A stretch of 64,000 nt of DNA from JAZDFP01 sp043801445 (GTDB taxonomy: Bacteria > Planctomycetota > MHYJ01 > JACQXL01). Below the pieces are notes generated by a model. The model saw only the letters and a program-made list of their open reading frames with translations, did not search any database and had not been told where the DNA came from. Every line of letters begins with the position of its first letter. Within the stretch, counting starts at the first letter, position 1. Below, one piece after another: positions 61,314-64,000 of the stretch. The translations under genes were made by a program, and so were the position numbers. The DNA is taken from NCBI GenBank assembly GCA_043801445.1, contig JAZDMB010000030.1, positions 123,045-187,044 on the forward strand, written 5' to 3'.

Positions 61314-61808
61314 TTAACATCTCAGCGGGTCTGCGAAGCGACAGCGGAGTCCCGCCCAAGCGGGGTGGCTGACTCCATCAAAGGTTATTAATCGTTTTTC
61401 AGAGCCGATTATCTTGAACCTAACCTTGATAATTCGTTCTGAATACCCTTTCTTTTGTATCAAAGGCAGTAGTTTATCAGCCCATTCCAAAACAGTTACG
61501 GTATTGTCTGAATGTAATTCGCCAAAACCCAATCCCAATAATTCCCTGGGATTATTCAAGCGATAGGCATCAAAATGATAGAGCGCCATTTTCTTGCCGT
61601 GATAAAGATTGCCCAGAACAAATGTCGGACTGGTGATATGGTGTTTTTTAGGCACGCCTAACCCTTTGGCAATGCCTTTAGTAAAATATGTTTTACCGGC
61701 TCCTAAGATGCCGATAAGACCGATAAAATCACCGTCTTTTAATAAATGAGCAAACCGCTCGCCTAAGCGAATTGTTTCTGCCGGACTATTGGAAATAATT
61801 TTAATCAT
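61314..61808 (-). CDS. tsaE: tRNA threonylcarbamoyladenosine biosynthesis protein TsaE
   Basis: TsaE is the ATPase needed with TsaB and TsaD to make t6A37 in ANN-decoding tRNAs. The 164-residue protein shows the P-loop GILGAGKTYFTKGIAKGLGV, then ITSPTFVLGNLYHGKKMALYHFDAYRLNNPRELLGLGFGELHSDNTVTVLEWADKL, matching the family closely. The last 15 or so residues (PAWAGLRCRFADPLRC) are translated from a GC-rich dispersed repeat (61318-61375), so the natural C-terminus has been replaced or extended. tsaB is not adjacent. Confidence 0.93.
   Translation of the reverse strand: MIKIISNSPAETIRLGERFAHLLKDGDFIGLIGILGAGKTYFTKGIAKGLGVPKKHHITSPTFVLGNLYHGKKMALYHFDAYRLNNPRELLGLGFGELHSDNTVTVLEWADKLLPLIQKKGYSERIIKVRFKIIGSEKRLITFDGVSHPAWAGLRCRFADPLRC
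61318..61375 (-). repeat. GC repeat forming the C-terminus of tsaE
   Basis: AGCGGGTCTGCGAAGCGACA and GGAGTCCCGCCCAAGCGGGG: palindromic words found at other repeat sites. They encode the last residues and the stop codon of the minus-strand gene. Confidence 0.6.
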
Positions 61809-61814
61809 AAAAAG

Positions 61815-62108
61815 AGAGCCACAGATTACACAGATTGACCGGATTATTTAATCAGTGTAATTTAATATACTATTCTTTCTCACAGAATATCAAAAAAATA
61901 CTTACGAAATTAACTCACCACAAAGAACACAGAGAACACAAAGGAAATACAAAGATAAAAATTCTTTGTGCGCTTTGTGGTTAAAACGGATTTATTAGTC
62001 ATAAAATCACACCGACTTTAATCTGTGAAATCTGCCTGCCTACTTGGTGGCTGACTTCATTAATCATTTGACATTTTCCACTCAGTGTCCTCTGTGTCTC
62101 TGTGGCTA
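61815..62108. repeat. 9-bp quasi-repeat hairpins (CACAGATT and CACAAAG classes)
   Basis: CACAGATTA, CACAGATTG, ACCGGATTA at about 61817-61843, then CACAAAGAA, CACAGAGAA, CACAAAGGA at about 61919-61945 with a right arm TTCTTTGTGCGCTTTGTGG at 61960-61980. A TCTGCCTGCCTACTTGG word (about 62030) is an inverted copy of one at 42197-42216. No gene is seen. Confidence 0.75.
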
Positions 62109-62624
62109 TTATATTGACGGATTAAGAATAGCATACGGTTTCCATTTTTTCTGTTCCTCATCCGGCATTTTATAAAACGCCTTGGGGTCAACCACGATCG
62201 CAAAATCACCGCTTTTCAATTTCGCCTTCCAGAAATTCAGTTCCGGGAATTCACCGGGTAGTATGTTGAGTTCTTCTGCTTTGGCGCCGATAACCCAGGC
62301 ATTGGAGCGAGCGCTATGCAAGTTATAATTATCTGTTTTCTTGCCTAACCGACCGTGATAACCTGATTCCTGGATATAATACTTATCCGGCTCCTTGCGG
62401 TATGTATCCAGAACAGAAGTCCTGAAATACAGTTGATGAATCGCAATATCACCCACGAAATAGGACTTCTTCTTTAGATATAAATCAATTGCATCCTGTT
62501 CCAGACGCCATTGATTGCCAACCTTTGATGCCGGCATCTGCCCGCTGTGAATCAGACGAAAAACAGTCCGATAAGAAACACCTAAATACTCTGCGGCTTC
62601 ATTAATTGTGAGTAGTTTATTCAT
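62109..62624 (-). CDS. Excisionase-type HTH DNA-binding protein
   Basis: A 171-residue protein. Residues 1-55 (LLTINEAAEYLGVSYRTVFRLIHSGQMPASKVGNQWRLEQDAIDLYL) are the MerR-superfamily excisionase domain (HTH_17), with the GxxPxxKVGxxWR wing. The C-terminal 115 residues are not recognised; they contain LYFRTSVLDTYRKEPDKYYIQESGYHGRLG and AIVVDPKAFYKMPDEEQKKW and could be an effector or partner domain. It could be an excisionase, or a regulator of an integrated element, but no integrase is next to it. The region upstream holds 7-bp repeats and 22-bp array 4. Confidence 0.85.
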   Translation of the reverse strand: MNKLLTINEAAEYLGVSYRTVFRLIHSGQMPASKVGNQWRLEQDAIDLYLKKKSYFVGDIAIHQLYFRTSVLDTYRKEPDKYYIQESGYHGRLGKKTDNYNLHSARSNAWVIGAKAEELNILPGEFPELNFWKAKLKSGDFAIVVDPKAFYKMPDEEQKKWKPYAILNPSI

Positions 62625-62636
62625 AATAATACAACG

Positions 62637-62780
62637 CGTGAAATCCTAAATACGAAACACTAAATACTAAACAAATCCTAATGTCCTAAATTCCAAACTC
62701 TAAACCTATTTAATTAAAACATTAATATTTAAAATTTAGATATTGTTTAGAATTTAGAAATTAGATATTAGAATTTTAAC
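62637..62780. repeat. 7-bp quasi-repeat hairpin (CTAAATA class)
   Basis: Left arm CTAAATA, CGAAACA, CTAAATA, CTAAACA then ATCCTAA, TCCTAA, TTCCAAA, CTCTAAA. Right arm TTTAGATA, TTTAGAA, TTTAGAA, ATTAGATA, TTAGAAT. A long AT-rich imperfect inverted repeat directly upstream of the excisionase-type gene. Confidence 0.8.
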
Positions 62781-62905
62781 AATAAAAGGTCAATAAATTT
62801 AATGCACTTTGACCAAGTTTGAACAACCTTTGACAAACTATGACATACCCCTATACCCTATCCCCTCCCTCCCTATGCCATACCGCCTAACAGGGTGGTG
62901 CTAAG

Positions 62906-63125
62906 GGAGTAGTACTCGCAACGCACCGGGATAGTACTCCCAACATACGGGGGTAGTACCCGCAACGCACCGAGATAGTACCCCCGACACACGGGAGTAG
63001 TACCCGTAACGCAACCGGATAGTACTCCTAACGCACGGGGGTAGTATCCGTAACGCACCCGAGTAGTACCCGCAACACACGGAGGTAGTACCCCGAACGC
63101 ACCCGGATAGTACCCGCAACACACC
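62906..63125. repeat. 22-bp tandem array 4
   Basis: Ten exact 22-bp units with no indels, each of the form nnnnTAGTAcnCnnAACnCACn. Units ending in ACG and ACC alternate, giving a 44-bp higher-order pattern. A C-rich tract (ACCCCTATACCCTATCCCCT) at 62847-62866 precedes it. Open frames through it on the minus strand are repeat translations. Confidence 0.92.
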
Positions 63126-63406
63126 AGTCCCATACCCTAGCAGATGGAAATTAGTATTTTGTTTTAGCAAATCTAAAATTCCATTCAGAAAACGATGATT
63201 TTTGGTGTTTTTTGCTTAAATGTGTGCCGGAATTTATAAAATGATGGCTTGTATGTTAAATAATTAGAAGATTTCGCCGGAAGGTGTGTCACTGGACCGT
63301 AACCGTATCGTGGTGGTCAAGGTGATACTTGACAAGGACAGAACAGGTATGTCACCATCACTTCACCATCACTCACGCTAACCACGCTTGTCCCAACAGA
63401 GATTTA
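63126..63406. other. Intergenic region after array 4
   Basis: No gene seen. CACTTCACCATCACTCACGC-like direct words (CACCATCACTTCACCATCAC) near 63350. Confidence 0.4.
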
Positions 63407-63763
63407 TTAAACAGATTTAGATTCCAGCTTTTTTATCTTTCGTCTAACTGTTTCTAATTCATCACGCGCTATAGGTCCAGTTTGGTTCTTAAGGTCTGCT
63501 TCAAACACCCGAAGCTGTGGTAATGCTGTGCGAATATTAAAATCCTCTACGAGTGCCAAAGCATCAAATCGCTTCCCGGGATCTTTTGAGGTTACCCACT
63601 CAGCAATGATTTGATCCGCTAAAGGTCGCCGGTCGGCATCAAGACTCTTATAACTCTTTATTAAATTAACTAATGCCATTGGGGCCTGTTTAGATGACAC
63701 CGCATCTTCAATGATATTCTCCCATTCCTTCTCCAATAGTTTTTTAGTTTCTTCTGGTTTCAT
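63407..63763 (-). CDS. Hypothetical helical protein, 118 aa
   Basis: A 118-residue, entirely helical, charged protein of unknown family: KLLEKEWENIIEDAVSSKQA, ALVNLIKSYKSLDADRRPLADQIIAEWVTSKDPGKRFDALALVEDFNIRTALPQLRVFEADL. The ALPQLRxxExxL words resemble a HEAT-like helical pair. No signal peptide. AAGGAGG lies 10 nt before the ATG, inside a 17-codon ORF whose TAA overlaps this ATG (TAATG), so translation is probably coupled. Confidence 0.75.
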   Translation of the reverse strand: MKPEETKKLLEKEWENIIEDAVSSKQAPMALVNLIKSYKSLDADRRPLADQIIAEWVTSKDPGKRFDALALVEDFNIRTALPQLRVFEADLKNQTGPIARDELETVRRKIKKLESKSV

Positions 63764-63816
63764 TATTTAGCTACCTCCTTTATAAACTGTGCTGGTATTT
63801 TATATGGGAACTTCAT
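63763..63816 (-). CDS. 17-residue upstream ORF
   Basis: GGAGG lies seven bases before ATG 63816. The ORF reads MKFPYKIPAQFIKEVAK and ends TAA 63763, overlapping the next ATG by 1 nt. It is short, basic and amphipathic. It may be a real micro-protein, a leader peptide controlling the next gene, or chance; the strong ribosome site argues it is translated. Confidence 0.5.
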   Translation of the reverse strand: MKFPYKIPAQFIKEVAK

Positions 63817-63894
63817 CTCGTAGCCTCCTCCGGGCATTCCATAATTAGCGCTAACCCTGACTGTCTGGTGACACACACCTTGCCTCCTGTATGG

Positions 63895-64000
63895 CTATTT
63901 TCCTCGTTTATCAGGCGTTGTTTTCAGAAAACGCCTGTCTAACAACTTGCCAATCTTAATAATAAAGTTCTCATCGCCTAATGGCCTGCCGATTTTGGTT
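63895..64000 (-). CDS. 3' end of a REP-associated tyrosine transposase (RAYT), truncated by window edge
   Basis: Minus-strand frame from 64000 to TAG 63895 reads TKIGRPLGDENFIIKIGKLL, then DRRFLKTTPDKRGK. The TGRPLGDExFIxxLxxLLxRR pattern is the conserved C-terminus of Y1/IS200-like REP-associated transposases. The catalytic HUH and Tyr lie outside the window. It resembles the remnant at 39897-40044 in position-specific residues (PLGD..FI..L). A CAGGCGTT/AACGCCTG palindrome lies within its coding sequence. Confidence 0.65.
   Translation of the reverse strand, partial: TKIGRPLGDENFIIKIGKLLDRRFLKTTPDKRGK

Noticed and set aside
62109..62624. Prophage or integrative element marked by the excisionase-type gene
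   Set aside because: No integrase, attachment-site repeat, phage structural gene or conjugation gene is seen nearby; HTH_17 proteins are often ordinary regulators.
1..64000. tRNA or rRNA genes
   Set aside because: Intergenic regions were read for tRNA cloverleaf words (GGTTCGAnnCC, T-arm/CCA ends) and rRNA; none was convincing. A covariance-model search would be decisive.

Overview
The window looks like a chromosomal segment of an uncultivated, moderately AT-rich diderm bacterium. Diderm features include lipoproteins, an ExbD protein and a beta-barrel-like outer-membrane candidate. A type IV pilin with PilT, a sigma-28-type sigma factor, a Hanks-type Ser/Thr kinase, a GH57 glucanotransferase and a second EF-G are also present. 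This mix fits Planctomycetota or a neighbouring lineage, but no rRNA or strong phylogenetic marker is in view, so the assignment is tentative.

Layout. 1-5.4 kb: a truncated surface-type protein, a secreted MBL-fold hydrolase with an added Cys/His domain, and two 22-bp-period tandem arrays. 5.4-10 kb (minus): gatC, DUF4912 + GH57 glucanotransferase, and a major-pilin-like gene with a clear terminator. 10.5-20.2 kb (plus): a UDP-sugar epimerase, an ornithine cyclodeaminase-family protein and an aminotransferase; then a regulatory run (small FGxxAV-domain protein, degenerate RsbW-like protein, PAS-GGDEF) joined to ruvA, a TPR lipoprotein, a MerR-like regulator with repeated operators, a sigma factor, surE and bioB. 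20.3-31.1 kb (minus): an outer-membrane-like protein, then a tight cluster fusA2-pilT-phosphoesterase-hpf-ptsN-ptsH-ptsI-hypothetical (an EI/HPr/EIIA phosphorelay with no permease in view), a YD-like repeat protein and a pseudouridine synthase. 31.4-46 kb: an orphan ExbD, a Kelch protein, a toxin-antitoxin-like nucleotidyltransferase pair between long direct repeats, a 22-bp array, a PD40 propeller lipoprotein, a transposase remnant, several TPR proteins and a bleomycin-hydrolase-like peptidase. 46-64 kb: an Nfu protein, a 1,133-residue repeat/propeller protein, purH, a deoxyhypusine-synthase-like protein, a Ser/Thr kinase, a two-component cluster with a frameshifted sensor kinase, a DUF6569-like protein, tsaE, an excisionase-type HTH protein, a fourth 22-bp array and the 3' end of a REP-associated tyrosine transposase (RAYT).

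The most unusual content is repetitive rather than enzymatic. (i) Four intergenic arrays share an exact 22-bp period and a TAGTA/TACTA core although their units differ. (ii) Many intergenic hairpins are built of 7-bp or 9-bp quasi-repeats; 7-bp arrays also lie in frame inside purH. (iii) A composite palindromic element occurs in three long copies and one fragment. Its edge supplies a -35 hexamer 17 bp from an external -10-like sequence in front of two genes. (iv) GC-rich palindromes lie inside, or form the ends of, several reading frames. Two RAYT 3' ends make a RAYT/REP-type mobilisation system a natural hypothesis for (iii) and (iv).

All protein assignments come from reading motifs by eye; no searches were run.
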